A stretch of DNA of 64,000 bases from Fuscibacter oryzae (GTDB taxonomy: Bacteria > Pseudomonadota > Alphaproteobacteria > Rhodobacterales > Rhodobacteraceae): positions 58,969 through 122,968 of the forward strand of contig NZ_JAESVP010000011.1 in assembly GCF_016765795.1 (NCBI RefSeq), in the 5' to 3' direction. Positions 33,818 through 41,659 of this stretch are shown here, one piece after another; positions within the stretch are counted from its first letter, which is position 1; each line of letters starts with the position of its first letter. Below the pieces are notes generated by a model that saw only the letters and a list, made by a program, of their open reading frames with translations, was not told the DNA's origin and did no database searches. The translations under genes were made by a program, and so were the position numbers.

Positions 33818-34405
33818 ATGCAGGGTTTGTTTAACAGGGCCGTTCAGTGCTTCCTGCGCGACACCTATGGCCATGGGCTTTGGCTCGCGGTGGCGCGTCG
33901 CGCCGGAGTTGGCCCCGAGGGGTTCGAGGCCATGCTGACCTATGACAATGCGGTGACCGAGGCGGTTCTGACGGCGGCGGTGGCCGAACTCGCCCGCCCG
34001 CGCGAAACGGTGTTGGAGGATCTGGGCACCTATCTTGTGTCGCACCCCAATGTCGAAGGGCTGCGGCGGCTGTTGCGGTTTGGCGGCGCGGGATTCGTCG
34101 AATTCCTGCATTCTCTGGAAGATTTGCCGGACCGCACGCATCTTGCGCTGCCCGATCTGGACATGCCGGGGCTTGATCTTGAAGATCAGGGCAACAGCAG
34201 GTTCCGCCTGTCGTGCCGGGGGGTGATTCCGGGTGTGGGGTATGTGGCGGTGGGGTTGTTGCGGGCGATGGCGGATGATTACGGCGCATTGGTTCTGCTG
34301 GAGCATGACGGAGAGGCAGACGGGGCCGAGGTGATCCTGATCGAACTTTTGGACGGGGCCTATGCCGCTGGTCGCAGGTTCGATCTGGCGGTCAGGGCGC
34401 ATTAG
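33818..34405 (+). CDS. H-NOX-like (heme NO-binding fold) protein without the heme histidine
   Basis: A 195-residue protein with the H-NOX fold: MQGLFNRAVQCFLRDTYGHGLW at the N terminus, DLGTYLVSHP in the middle, and the C-terminal GLLRAMADDYG part. Aligned without gaps to the Shewanella H-NOX as I remember it, the proximal heme ligand histidine falls on P104 (SLEDLPDRTHLAL), and the YxSxR heme-propionate motif reads R-L-S-C-R at 130-134. It therefore probably does not hold heme in the normal way. It is followed after one base by a GGDEF diguanylate cyclase, the usual partner of H-NOX proteins in this group, so a signalling role is likely. Confidence 0.8.
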   Translation: MQGLFNRAVQCFLRDTYGHGLWLAVARRAGVGPEGFEAMLTYDNAVTEAVLTAAVAELARPRETVLEDLGTYLVSHPNVEGLRRLLRFGGAGFVEFLHSLEDLPDRTHLALPDLDMPGLDLEDQGNSRFRLSCRGVIPGVGYVAVGLLRAMADDYGALVLLEHDGEADGAEVILIELLDGAYAAGRRFDLAVRAH

Positions 34406-34406
34406 G

Positions 34407-35423
34407 ATGGGCGCGCGGCTGAAAGATGGCAGCGTAAGTTTCGGCCCGCTGGCGCTGGCGCGCCTGATGCCGCTGCATCTGGCGGTGAATGCCACTGGTC
34501 AGATTGTCAATGCCGGGCCGACGTTGCAAAAGCTGATGAACGGGCAGGCCGCCTTGGGCCGCAACATTGGCGATGTGCTGGCGCTGCGCCGCCCGCCGGG
34601 GCCACTGACAATGCCGGTTCTGCTGGCCCAGCACGATCTGGCGCTGGGGGTGGTTCTGACCTCTGATCCGACGGTATCATTCCGCGCGCTGGTGGTGCCG
34701 ACGCTGGATGGGGGGGCGTTTTTGAACCTGTCGTTCGGGATCGGCGTGGCAGAGGCCGTGCGCCGCCATGCCCTGACGGTAGAGGATTTTGCCGCCACCG
34801 ACCTGACGGTGGAAATGCTGTATCTGGTCGAGGCGAAGACAGCGGTGATGGACGAATTGCGCAACCTGAACCGCCGGTTGCAGGGGGCCAAGGTGGCGGC
34901 AGAGGAACAGGCACTGACCGATCAGCTGACCGGATTGCGCAACCGCCGGGCGCTGGATTTGCAGATGAAGGCACTGATACGGCTGGGGGCGACCTTCGGG
35001 CTTATGCATATCGACCTCGATTTCTTCAAACAGGTCAATGACACTCTGGGCCATGCGGCGGGCGACCATGTGCTGCGGCAGGTGGCGCGGGTGCTGACCC
35101 AGGAAACCCGCGCGACCGATATGGCGGCGCGGGTCGGCGGGGATGAGTTTGTGGTGGTCTTTCCCAACCTGTCGGACACCGCGCAACTGATGCGGATTGC
35201 CGACCGCATCATCGCCAGCGTGACCGAGCCGATTGCGTTTGAGGGGCGAGACTGCCGGATTTCCGCCTCGATCGGGGTGACGGTCTCGACCCTCTATGAC
35301 AGCCCCGATGCCGACCGGATGCTGAGCGATGCCGACAGCGCGCTTTATGATGTCAAGCGCGATGGCAGGGGGAAGGCGCTGCTGGTGGGTGGCCCGCTGA
35401 TCGAGGGTCTGGTAGGGCGGTGA
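34407..35423 (+). CDS. Diguanylate cyclase with HNOBA/PAS-like sensor domain
   Basis: A 338-residue cytoplasmic protein. Residues 1-130 resemble the heme-NO-binding-associated (HNOBA/PAS-like) domain (LARLMPLHLAVNATGQIVNAGP and LGRNIGDVLAL), residues 135-170 form a coiled-coil linker, and the C-terminal domain is GGDEF: DQLTGLRNRRALD, HIDLDFFKQVNDTLGHAAGD and the active-site loop VGGDEFVVVF. The inhibitory I-site RxxD is present as RATD, five residues before GGDEF, so product inhibition is expected. It should make cyclic-di-GMP, gated by the H-NOX-like protein whose stop lies one base upstream of this ATG. Confidence 0.92.
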   Translation: MGARLKDGSVSFGPLALARLMPLHLAVNATGQIVNAGPTLQKLMNGQAALGRNIGDVLALRRPPGPLTMPVLLAQHDLALGVVLTSDPTVSFRALVVPTLDGGAFLNLSFGIGVAEAVRRHALTVEDFAATDLTVEMLYLVEAKTAVMDELRNLNRRLQGAKVAAEEQALTDQLTGLRNRRALDLQMKALIRLGATFGLMHIDLDFFKQVNDTLGHAAGDHVLRQVARVLTQETRATDMAARVGGDEFVVVFPNLSDTAQLMRIADRIIASVTEPIAFEGRDCRISASIGVTVSTLYDSPDADRMLSDADSALYDVKRDGRGKALLVGGPLIEGLVGR

Positions 35424-35486
35424 TGTCACTGGGCCGTTACATGCCCGCTTTACCCTTGTCCGATCCTTGCAGCGGCCCTGATCCCC

Positions 35487-36395
35487 ATGCCTGACACCCT
35501 GACTGCCCGCCTTGCGCCCGAGGAAACTGCCCCTTCCGACCGGGTGCGCTTTACCTATTCTCATCCGGGGCAAAGTCGGTTCCGCCGCGCGGTGATCCGC
35601 GGGGTCGAACGGATCAGCGGTCAGCCGCGCCTGCGCGAGATGTATATGGACTGGGCCGCGCATCCCCAGCCCGGCGAATCGGTATTCGCGGCGGCGGTGC
35701 GTGTTTTGCAGCTTGATATCCGTCTGGCAGGGTTTCCGCTGGCCGAGGTTCCTCAAAAGGGCGGGTTGCTCTTGGTGGCGAACCATCCCTTCGGCATTGT
35801 GGACGGGCTGACCATTGGCCATCTGGGGATGGAATTGCGCGGCCAGTCCCGTATTCTGACCAACAGCCTGCTGTGCCAGACCCCCGAAATCCGCCCCCAT
35901 CTTTTGCCGGTCGATTTCTCGGGTACGGCTGAGGCGCGGCGCATTTCGGGCGAAACGCGGCGACGTGCCGCCGAGGCGCTGGCGGCGGGCGAGGCTGTGG
36001 CAATCTTTCCCGGCGGCGGGGTGGCAACGGCCAACAAACCGCTGCGTGGCCCGGCGGTGGACGCCGAATGGCACCCCTTTGTTGGGCGGCTGGCAACAAT
36101 ACCGGGCGTGACAACACTACCGTTGCACTTTGCCGGACAAAACTCTCGGTTGTTCCAGATTGCCAGCCATCTGTCCTATCCGCTGCGGGTGGCGCTGATC
36201 TTTCACGAAACGCGGCGGCAGATCGGGCGGCAGGTGGGCGTGACGCTGGGCGAGCCGCTTTCGGCAGAGCAGTTGCGCAAGATGGACAAGGCCGAAGTGA
36301 CGCGCCACCTGCGCCGGATCACGATGGAACTGGCTGGGCCGGGCGGGGCGGACCCCGAGGAAACCTATATCTGGCCGCGCCACGTCCGCTGGTAA
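35487..36395 (+). CDS. Lysophospholipid acyltransferase family protein
   Basis: A 302-residue PlsC-type acyltransferase. The acyl acceptor block is LLLVANHPFGIVDGLTIG, with the HPFGIVD form seen in the subgroup linked to ornithine-lipid and hemolysin-like acyltransferases; later blocks are AIFPGGGVATANK (the EGTR-like region) and VTTLPLHFAGQNSRLFQ. No strong transmembrane helix is seen, so membrane association is peripheral. The substrate is not certain. The terminator after its stop is very clear, marking a single-gene unit. Confidence 0.83.
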   Translation: MPDTLTARLAPEETAPSDRVRFTYSHPGQSRFRRAVIRGVERISGQPRLREMYMDWAAHPQPGESVFAAAVRVLQLDIRLAGFPLAEVPQKGGLLLVANHPFGIVDGLTIGHLGMELRGQSRILTNSLLCQTPEIRPHLLPVDFSGTAEARRISGETRRRAAEALAAGEAVAIFPGGGVATANKPLRGPAVDAEWHPFVGRLATIPGVTTLPLHFAGQNSRLFQIASHLSYPLRVALIFHETRRQIGRQVGVTLGEPLSAEQLRKMDKAEVTRHLRRITMELAGPGGADPEETYIWPRHVRW

Positions 36396-36413
36396 GTGCT
36401 GATCGTAACGATC

Positions 36414-36442
36414 AAAGCCGCATTCTGGGTGCGGCTTTTATT
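36414..36442 (+). terminator. Rho-independent terminator after the acyltransferase gene
   Basis: AAAGCCGCA (36414-36422) and TGCGGCTTT (36430-36438), a perfect 9-bp stem with a 7-nt loop, followed by a TATTTT-type tail. A small GATCGT/ACGATC hairpin precedes it at 36401-36413. Confidence 0.9.
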
Positions 36443-36452
36443 TTGCTTGCAT

Positions 36453-36470
36453 TTCAAACAACCGTTTGAA
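36453..36470. promoter_or_regulatory. TetR-family operator upstream of the CerR-like regulator
   Basis: Perfect inverted repeat TTCAAAC-N4-GTTTGAA, ten bases before the regulator start and over its likely core promoter (TTGCTT upstream). The form fits TetR autorepression. Confidence 0.7.
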
Positions 36471-36480
36471 GAATTGTTGC

Positions 36481-37116
36481 ATGACCCAGACCCCACTTTC
36501 CTCTTCTGACAAAACCCGCGCCGCGCTGATTGCGGCGGGGTTGCATCTGTTCAGTCAGCATGGCTATGCCGGGGCATCGACGCGCGCCATCGCCGGGCGG
36601 GCGGAAACCAATGTCGCCTCGATCGCCTATCACTTTGGCTCGAAAGAGGGGCTGCGCACGGCCTGCGCCGAAGAAGTGGCGCGGCTGATCAGCGAGGCGG
36701 TGGGGAAGGCCGGGCCGCAGCCGGTGGGTCCGTCGCAGGCGCGGGCGGCGATCAAATCGACGCTGACGCGGGTGGCGGGCTTTGTGCTGGGGGGCATGGC
36801 GCCGCCCGATGCGATCGGCTTCATGCTGCGCGAGCTGGCGGAAGAGGGGCCTTCGGTCGATCTGGTCTATGCCCGGATGATCGAGCCGACCCACCGGCGC
36901 CTGTGTGTGCTGTGGGCAGTGGCGACCGGGCTGGCCGAGGAAAGCGAGCAGGTGCGGCTGGCGGTTTTCGCGCTGATGGGGCAGTTGTTCTACTTTCGCA
37001 TTGCCGAAGGGATCGTGCGCCGCCGCATGGGGTGGCGGGCCTATGGGCCGGGCGAGATTGCCAAGATCATCGATACGCTGACGCGGGGTATCGAATCCGC
37101 GCTGTCGGGCGGTTAG
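36481..37116 (+). CDS. TetR-family regulator (CerR/CecR-type C terminus)
   Basis: A 211-residue TetR-family repressor: helix-turn-helix TRAALIAAGLHLFSQHGYAGASTRAIAGRAETNVASIAYHFGSKEGL, then a C-terminal ligand domain resembling the CerR/CecR group (MLRELAEEGPSVDLVYARMIEPTHRRL). I start at the ATG at 36481, after the palindrome at 36453-36470; a more upstream codon would overlap it. The BKACE gene follows within 25 bases and AcuI next, so it may control their shared transcript. Ligand unknown. Confidence 0.88.
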   Translation: MTQTPLSSSDKTRAALIAAGLHLFSQHGYAGASTRAIAGRAETNVASIAYHFGSKEGLRTACAEEVARLISEAVGKAGPQPVGPSQARAAIKSTLTRVAGFVLGGMAPPDAIGFMLRELAEEGPSVDLVYARMIEPTHRRLCVLWAVATGLAEESEQVRLAVFALMGQLFYFRIAEGIVRRRMGWRAYGPGEIAKIIDTLTRGIESALSGG

Positions 37117-37140
37117 GCTGCCGGCGACGCGGGGGGCGAT

Positions 37141-38067
37141 ATGTCGAAGATCATCATCAGTTGCGCCATCACCGGGTCAATCCATACGCCCACGATGTCG
37201 CCCTATCTGCCGGTGACGGCGCAAGAGATTGCCGAAAGTGCAATTGGGGCGGCCCGCGCGGGGGCGGCTATCCTGCATCTGCATGCCCGCGATCCGGTCA
37301 ACGGTCGGCCCTCGTCTGCGTTGGAGCATTGGCAGGGGTTTTTGCCACGCATCAAGGCCGAAACCGATGCTGTGGTGAACATGACAACGGGCGGGTCGGC
37401 GATGATGACGCTGGACCAGCGGCTGGCGGCCCCGCTGGCCTGCGCGCCGGAAATGTGCAGCCTGAACATGGGCAGCATGAATTTCGCGCTGTATCCGATG
37501 GCCGCCAAGCCGCGCGCCTGGCTGCATGACTGGGAAGAGCCGTTCCTGAAAGGCTCGGACGATCTGGTGTTCAAGAACACGCCGCGCGACATCGAAGGCA
37601 TCTTGCGCCGGATGGGAGCAGAGCGCGGCGCGCGGTTTGAGTTTGAATGCTATGATGTCAGCCATCTGTACATGCTGGCGCATTTCCGCGACCGGGGCTT
37701 GGTGCCGGGCCGGATTTTCGTGCAGTTCGTGATGGGGGTTCTGGGCGGGGTCGCGGCGGAACCGGCGCATCTGATGCACCTGAAGGACACGGCTGACCGG
37801 CTGTTCGGGGCCGATCATGCCTTTTCGGTGCTGGGCGCGGGGCGTCAGCAAATGGCGCTGGCGGCGATGTCGGCGGGCATGGGCGGCCATGTGCGCGTGG
37901 GCTTGGAGGACAACCTTTACAGCGGCAAGGGCCGGTTGTCGGTATCGAATGCCGAGCAGGTGGAAAAGGTGCGCGGCATTGTCGAGGCGCTGGGCCGTGA
38001 GGTGGCGACACCGGACGAGGCACGCGCGATGCTGGGCTTGAAGGGGGCGGCGGCGGTTGGGTTCTGA
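37141..38067 (+). CDS. BKACE-family beta-keto acid cleavage enzyme (DUF849)
   Basis: A 308-residue TIM-barrel zinc enzyme of the 3-keto-5-aminohexanoate cleavage family, which condenses a beta-keto acid with acetyl-CoA to give acetoacetate and a new acyl-CoA. The zinc histidines are in AILHLHARDP (H46, H48), and the CEMCSLNMGSMNF, GRIFVQFVMGVLGG and VGLEDNLYSGKGRLSVSNAEQV segments are all family blocks. The keto acid substrate (aminohexanoate, dehydrocarnitine or other) cannot be told from sequence alone. It lies between a TetR regulator and an AcuI-like reductase, suggesting short-chain acyl-CoA breakdown. Confidence 0.92.
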   Translation: MSKIIISCAITGSIHTPTMSPYLPVTAQEIAESAIGAARAGAAILHLHARDPVNGRPSSALEHWQGFLPRIKAETDAVVNMTTGGSAMMTLDQRLAAPLACAPEMCSLNMGSMNFALYPMAAKPRAWLHDWEEPFLKGSDDLVFKNTPRDIEGILRRMGAERGARFEFECYDVSHLYMLAHFRDRGLVPGRIFVQFVMGVLGGVAAEPAHLMHLKDTADRLFGADHAFSVLGAGRQQMALAAMSAGMGGHVRVGLEDNLYSGKGRLSVSNAEQVEKVRGIVEALGREVATPDEARAMLGLKGAAAVGF

Positions 38068-38074
38068 CCGAAGG

Positions 38075-38110
38075 CCGGGGGCGCTTCGCCCCCCGGACCC
38101 CCAGAGGATA
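38075..38110 (+). repeat. Degenerate copy of the intergenic hairpin repeat
   Basis: CCGGGGGCG-CTT-CGCCCCCCGG hairpin (38075-38096) followed by ACCCCCAGAGGATAC. The hairpin and the CCCCCAGAG tail match the element at 57013-57060, but the GCCAAGAGGAA part is lost. It fills the gap between the BKACE and AcuI genes. Confidence 0.65.
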
Positions 38111-38137
38111 CTTATGAACAGATGAGGGAAAAGGGTG

Positions 38138-39130
38138 ATGTTTCGGGCGCTGCTGGTTGAAAAGGATGCCGAGGGCATTGTGTCTGTCGGGGTGCGCGAT
38201 CTGCCCGATGACCGGCTGCCCGAGGGCGAGGTGACGGTTGCGGTCGAATATTCCACGCTGAACTATAAGGACGGCTTGTGCCTTTCGCCCACGGGGGGTG
38301 GGCTGGTGCGCAGCTATCCGCATGTGCCGGGCATCGACTTTGCCGGGGTTGTGCTGGACAGCCGCGATGCGCGCTATGCGCCGGGTGACAAGGTGATCCT
38401 GACCGGCTGGCGGGTGGGAGAGGCGTTCTGGGGCGGCTATGCCACCAAGGCGCGGGTCAGGGCCGACTGGCTGGTGCCCTTGGCCGCCGGGTTGACCACG
38501 CGGCAGGCGATGGCGGTGGGGACGGCGGGGCTGACCGCAATGCTGGCGCTCATGGCGCTGGAGGATCACGGGTTGCGGCCCGACAAGGGCGAGGTTCTGG
38601 TGACGGGGGCTGCCGGGGGCGTGGGGTCGGTGGCGCTGGCGCTCTTGAAGGCCAATGGCTACCGCGCGGCGGCAGTAACGGGGCGGCCCGAGACCGAGGG
38701 CTATTTGCGCGATCTGGGGGCCAGCCGCATCGTACCGCGCGCCGATCTGGCGGAGGTGGTCAAGCGCCCGCTGGAGGCCGAGGCCTGGGCGGGTTGCATT
38801 GACGCGGTGGGCGGCGCGATGCTGGCGCGGATTTTGGGGCAGTTGCAGCACCGCGCCAGCGTGGCGGCGGTGGGCAATGCCGGGGGCTTGCAGGTTCCGG
38901 CATCGATCATTCCGTTCCTGCTGCGCGGGGTGAACCTGCTGGGCATCGATTCGGCGCAATCGCCCTTTGCCGAGCGCAGCCGCGCCTGGGCGCGGATTGC
39001 GGCCGAATTGCCGATGGCGGTGCTGGAGGGGGTGGTGCGCGAGGTGACACTGGCCGAACTGCCCGCTCTGGGGGCCGCCATTTTGCAGGGCGGCGTACAG
39101 GGCCGCGTTGTGGTGAATGTGACCGTCTGA
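38138..39130 (+). CDS. acuI: Acryloyl-CoA reductase (AcuI-type MDR oxidoreductase)
   Basis: A 330-residue zinc-free medium-chain dehydrogenase of the YhdH/AcuI group. It shows FRALLVEKDAEG, the substrate block VEYSTLNYKDGL, VPGIDFAGVV, the nucleotide motif VLVTGAAGGVGSVALALLKANGY and a conserved tail LPALGAAILQGGVQGRVVV. AcuI reduces toxic acryloyl-CoA to propionyl-CoA with NADPH, in 3-hydroxypropionate and DMSP breakdown in Rhodobacteraceae. The ATG at 38138 is preferred over the adjacent GTG because of the AAGGG spacing. It likely belongs with the BKACE gene upstream and ends at a clear terminator. Confidence 0.9.
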   Translation: MFRALLVEKDAEGIVSVGVRDLPDDRLPEGEVTVAVEYSTLNYKDGLCLSPTGGGLVRSYPHVPGIDFAGVVLDSRDARYAPGDKVILTGWRVGEAFWGGYATKARVRADWLVPLAAGLTTRQAMAVGTAGLTAMLALMALEDHGLRPDKGEVLVTGAAGGVGSVALALLKANGYRAAAVTGRPETEGYLRDLGASRIVPRADLAEVVKRPLEAEAWAGCIDAVGGAMLARILGQLQHRASVAAVGNAGGLQVPASIIPFLLRGVNLLGIDSAQSPFAERSRAWARIAAELPMAVLEGVVREVTLAELPALGAAILQGGVQGRVVVNVTV

Positions 39131-39149
39131 GGCTTGCGTCGTGCAATCT

Positions 39150-39183
39150 GGCCGCCCTTGCAAGCCGCAGGGGCGGCCTTTTT
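39150..39183 (+). terminator. Rho-independent terminator after acuI
   Basis: GGCCGCCC (39150-39157) and GGGCGGCC (39171-39178), 8-bp stem with a 13-nt loop, followed by TTTTT. Confidence 0.85.
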
Positions 39184-39363
39184 CTGCGCTGTGTATATCT
39201 GAGTAAAAGAATCTGGTTTACAATCCAAAGTCTTTTTGTCATCTATTCGGTCAAGCCAGCCTTCCCGGGCAAGCCGGAAATCTGAAACGTGCGGGAGGTT
39301 TGGGATGCAACCAAAGGACAACGCCCCTTTTTGCCAAACCCCTCGGCAGAGGGAGACCCAGAT

Positions 39364-39525
39364 ATGACCGCCCTGATCCCTGCCAGTGTGTTTGAGGCTG
39401 ACACCGTTCCGATTCATGATGCGCTTAACCTGACGAACGGCGGGGCACTGGCTCGCATCGTCCTGTCGGGGCAGATTTATTCGCTGCGCATCACCCGGGC
39501 GGGCAAGCTGATTTTGACCAAGTAA
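39364..39525 (+). CDS. hemP: Hemin uptake protein HemP
   Basis: A 53-residue protein whose second half is the HemP signature: LARIVLSGQIYSLRITRAGKLILTK. HemP is a small protein of heme/iron uptake loci, described as an activator or accessory of heme transport. The ATG at 39364 is chosen because the family is about 50-60 residues; a longer in-frame reading has no similarity. It opens the iron cluster that runs to 45.2 kb, and the AT-rich 180 bases before it (TATATCTGAGTAAAAGAATC) are the most likely place for an iron-responsive promoter. Confidence 0.9.
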   Translation: MTALIPASVFEADTVPIHDALNLTNGGALARIVLSGQIYSLRITRAGKLILTK

Positions 39526-39550
39526 CCCTGCAACAGCCACGGACGCCCCC

Positions 39551-40807
39551 ATGAAACGCCTTTCGACTGTCTTTCTGTTCACCACCTGTCTTGCTGGCCC
39601 GGCGCTGGCCGCAGAGCCGGCCGATGTGGTGCGGAATTATGCGGACATTGCCGAAGCGGTTTATGGCGACAGCCTGACCACGGCGCAGACCCTGCGGGTG
39701 GCGGTGGGTACGTTGATCGCTCAGCCGTCGGAGGAAACGCTGTTGGCGGCGCGCAAGGCCTGGCTGGCGGCACGGGTGCCCTATCAGCAATCCGAGGCGT
39801 ACCGCTTTGGCAATCCGCTGGTGGATGACTGGGAGGGCAAGGTGAATGCCTGGCCGCTGGACGAAGGGTTCATCGATTATGTCGATCCGTCCTATGGGCA
39901 GAACGAAGAGAACGATCTGGCCACGCTGAACGTCATTGCCACACCGCATTTCACGCTGTCGGGCAAGGATGTAGATGCCACCACCATCACGCCAGCACTG
40001 ATTGCGGATACGTTGTTTGAGGCAGGCGGCGTTGAGGCGAATGTGGCCAGCGGTTATCACGCCATCGAATTCCTGCTGTGGGGGCAGGATCTGAATGGCA
40101 CCGGCCCGGGCGCGGGCAACCGCCCTTGGACCGACTATGCCCAAGGGACCGACTGCACCAATGGCAATTGTGACCGCCGCGCGCAGTATCTGCTGGCCGC
40201 CAGCGACCTTTTGGTCAGCGATCTGCAAGAGATGACGGCCGCCTGGGCCGAGGGCGGCGCGGCGCGCGCCCATGTGACCGACGATCCGCAGGTGGGCCTG
40301 ATGGCCATGCTGACCGGCATGGGCAGCCTGTCTTACGGCGAGCTGGCGGGCCAGCGCATGAAGCTGGGCGTCATGCTGAACGACCCCGAGGAAGAGCATG
40401 ATTGCTTTTCCGACAACACCTATAACAGCAATTATTACGACGGCATCGGCATTCGGAACGTCTATCTGGGCAGCTATACCCGGGTGGACGGTTCGGTCGT
40501 GACGGGGGCTTCACTGTCGGAACTTGTGGCCGCCAAAGACCCGTCGGTGGATGCCGAGATGAAGGCGCGGCTCGATGCCTCGGTCGGGGCGTTGCTGGCG
40601 GTCAAGACCCGCGCCGAGGGGGGCGAGGCCTATGACCAGATGCTGGCCCCCGGCAACAAAGAGGGTGAAGCGCTGATTATGACGGCGGTGGATGCGCTGG
40701 TGGACCAGACCCCGGCGATTGAGCGCAGCATCGCGGCGCTGGGCCTGTCAAAGACCACATTCGAGGGCTCGGACAGTCTGGATAACCCCGGCGCCGTGTT
40801 CCAATAG
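39551..40807 (+). CDS. Imelysin-family iron-regulated periplasmic protein
   Basis: A 418-residue secreted protein with a signal peptide (cleavage after GPALA, residue 20) and the imelysin/M75 helical-bundle fold. Family marks are LAARKAWLAARVPYQQSEAYRFGNPLVDDWEG and the GxHxxE motif G168-Y-H170-A-I-E173 in SGYHAIEFLLWGQD. Related proteins (IrpA, ICMP, the EfeO peptidase domain) bind iron in the periplasm and are induced by iron limitation; none is a proven protease. It starts 25 bases after hemP and is followed after 10 bases by bfd, so these are probably one transcript. Confidence 0.92.
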   Translation: MKRLSTVFLFTTCLAGPALAAEPADVVRNYADIAEAVYGDSLTTAQTLRVAVGTLIAQPSEETLLAARKAWLAARVPYQQSEAYRFGNPLVDDWEGKVNAWPLDEGFIDYVDPSYGQNEENDLATLNVIATPHFTLSGKDVDATTITPALIADTLFEAGGVEANVASGYHAIEFLLWGQDLNGTGPGAGNRPWTDYAQGTDCTNGNCDRRAQYLLAASDLLVSDLQEMTAAWAEGGAARAHVTDDPQVGLMAMLTGMGSLSYGELAGQRMKLGVMLNDPEEEHDCFSDNTYNSNYYDGIGIRNVYLGSYTRVDGSVVTGASLSELVAAKDPSVDAEMKARLDASVGALLAVKTRAEGGEAYDQMLAPGNKEGEALIMTAVDALVDQTPAIERSIAALGLSKTTFEGSDSLDNPGAVFQ

Positions 40808-40817
40808 GGGCTTTGCG

Positions 40818-41108
40818 ATGCTCGTCTGCCACTGCATGGCCATCTCGGACCGCGATATTCGCGCGGCGGTGCAGTGGATGCGCGCGGCGGACCCCGACAC
40901 GCTGATCACGCCCGGCAAGATCTATCGCGCTTTGGGTAAACGTGCCGATTGTGGCGGATGTCTGCCGCTGTTCCTTGACACCATGCGCGACTGTGACAGT
41001 TTCAGCATAGCCACAGAGGGCGCACCACCGCGCCCCCTTAGCCAGCCGATACCGTTACTTGTGTCAAGGAAAGGAAGGCAGCATGAAGGGCGACCCCAAG
41101 GTTATTGA
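40818..41108 (+). CDS. bfd: Bacterioferritin-associated ferredoxin (extended)
   Basis: A 96-residue [2Fe-2S] protein of the BFD type: ligands C4 and C6 in [14 protein letters not shown] and C45 and C48 in [10 protein letters not shown]. Bfd docks on bacterioferritin and reduces its iron core to release Fe2+. Standard Bfd is about 64 residues; here about 30 extra residues, proline- and arginine-rich, run through the bfr ribosome site and overlap the bfr start by 26 bases, so the tail may be an accident of a late stop codon or a means of coupling. The next gene is its partner bfr. Confidence 0.9.
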   Translation: MLVCHCMAISDRDIRAAVQWMRAADPDTLITPGKIYRALGKRADCGGCLPLFLDTMRDCDSFSIATEGAPPRPLSQPIPLLVSRKGRQHEGRPQGY

Positions 41109-41568
41109 GTATCTGAATGCGGGGCTTCGGTCTGAACTTACGGCGGTCAGCCAGTATTGGTTGCACTATCGTTTGCAGGAAGACTGGGGCTTTGGCCGTC
41201 TGGCCGCAAAGTCGCGGGCCGAGTCGATTGAAGAGATGCACCACGCCGACAAGTTCATCACGCGGATCATCTTTCTGGAAGGCCATCCCAACCTGCAAAA
41301 GCTGGACCCTTTGCGCATTGGTCAGACCCTGCGCGAAACGCTGGAATCCGATCTGGCGGCGGAACATGGCGCCCGCACGCTCTATATCGAGGCGCGCCAG
41401 CATTGCGACAAGGTGGGCGATTACGTCAGCCGCGCCCTGTTTGACGAGCTGTTGACCGATGAAGAGGGTCATATCGACTTTCTGGAAACCCAGCTTGGCC
41501 TGTACGACAGGCTGGGCGAAGAACGCTATGGGTTGCTGAACGCGACGCCCGCCGATCAGGCCGAATGA
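41083..41568 (+). CDS. bfr: Bacterioferritin
   Basis: A 161-residue four-helix ferritin with heme. Iron ligands fit the family: E18-type residue in [16 protein letters not shown]51/H54 in EEMHHADK, with the heme-binding methionine in [20 protein letters not shown], and the late [13 protein letters not shown] helix supplying the last glutamate and histidine. It stores iron as ferric mineral. AAGGAAGG precedes the ATG at 41083, which lies within the bfd frame. An inverted repeat follows the stop and separates it from the di-heme oxidoreductase gene. Confidence 0.95.
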   Translation: MKGDPKVIEYLNAGLRSELTAVSQYWLHYRLQEDWGFGRLAAKSRAESIEEMHHADKFITRIIFLEGHPNLQKLDPLRIGQTLRETLESDLAAEHGARTLYIEARQHCDKVGDYVSRALFDELLTDEEGHIDFLETQLGLYDRLGEERYGLLNATPADQAE

Positions 41569-41601
41569 TCGCAACCGCGTGAGGCGGGATGTCGCGGCAA
41601 T

Positions 41602-41628
41602 ATTTTCCGATTGAAACAGTCGGAAAAT
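41602..41628. promoter_or_regulatory. Inverted repeat between bfr and the di-heme oxidoreductase gene
   Basis: Perfect 9-bp inverted repeat ATTTTCCGA-N9-TCGGAAAAT, 33 bases after bfr and 31 before the next start codon. It lacks a T run, so an operator for the downstream iron genes is as likely as a terminator of bfr. Confidence 0.55.
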
Positions 41629-41659
41629 CGGCTAGGAGAGGGGGCGAACGGAGGTTCCC

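Noticed and set aside
34677..36074. Long minus-strand frame opposite the diguanylate cyclase and acyltransferase
   Set aside because: Antisense shadow; both plus-strand genes show full motifs.
39190..39300. Definite Irr or IscR iron box before hemP
   Set aside because: The sequence is AT-rich and suggestive (TGAGTAAAAGAATC), but I could not recall a consensus well enough to align it, so only the promoter position is noted.
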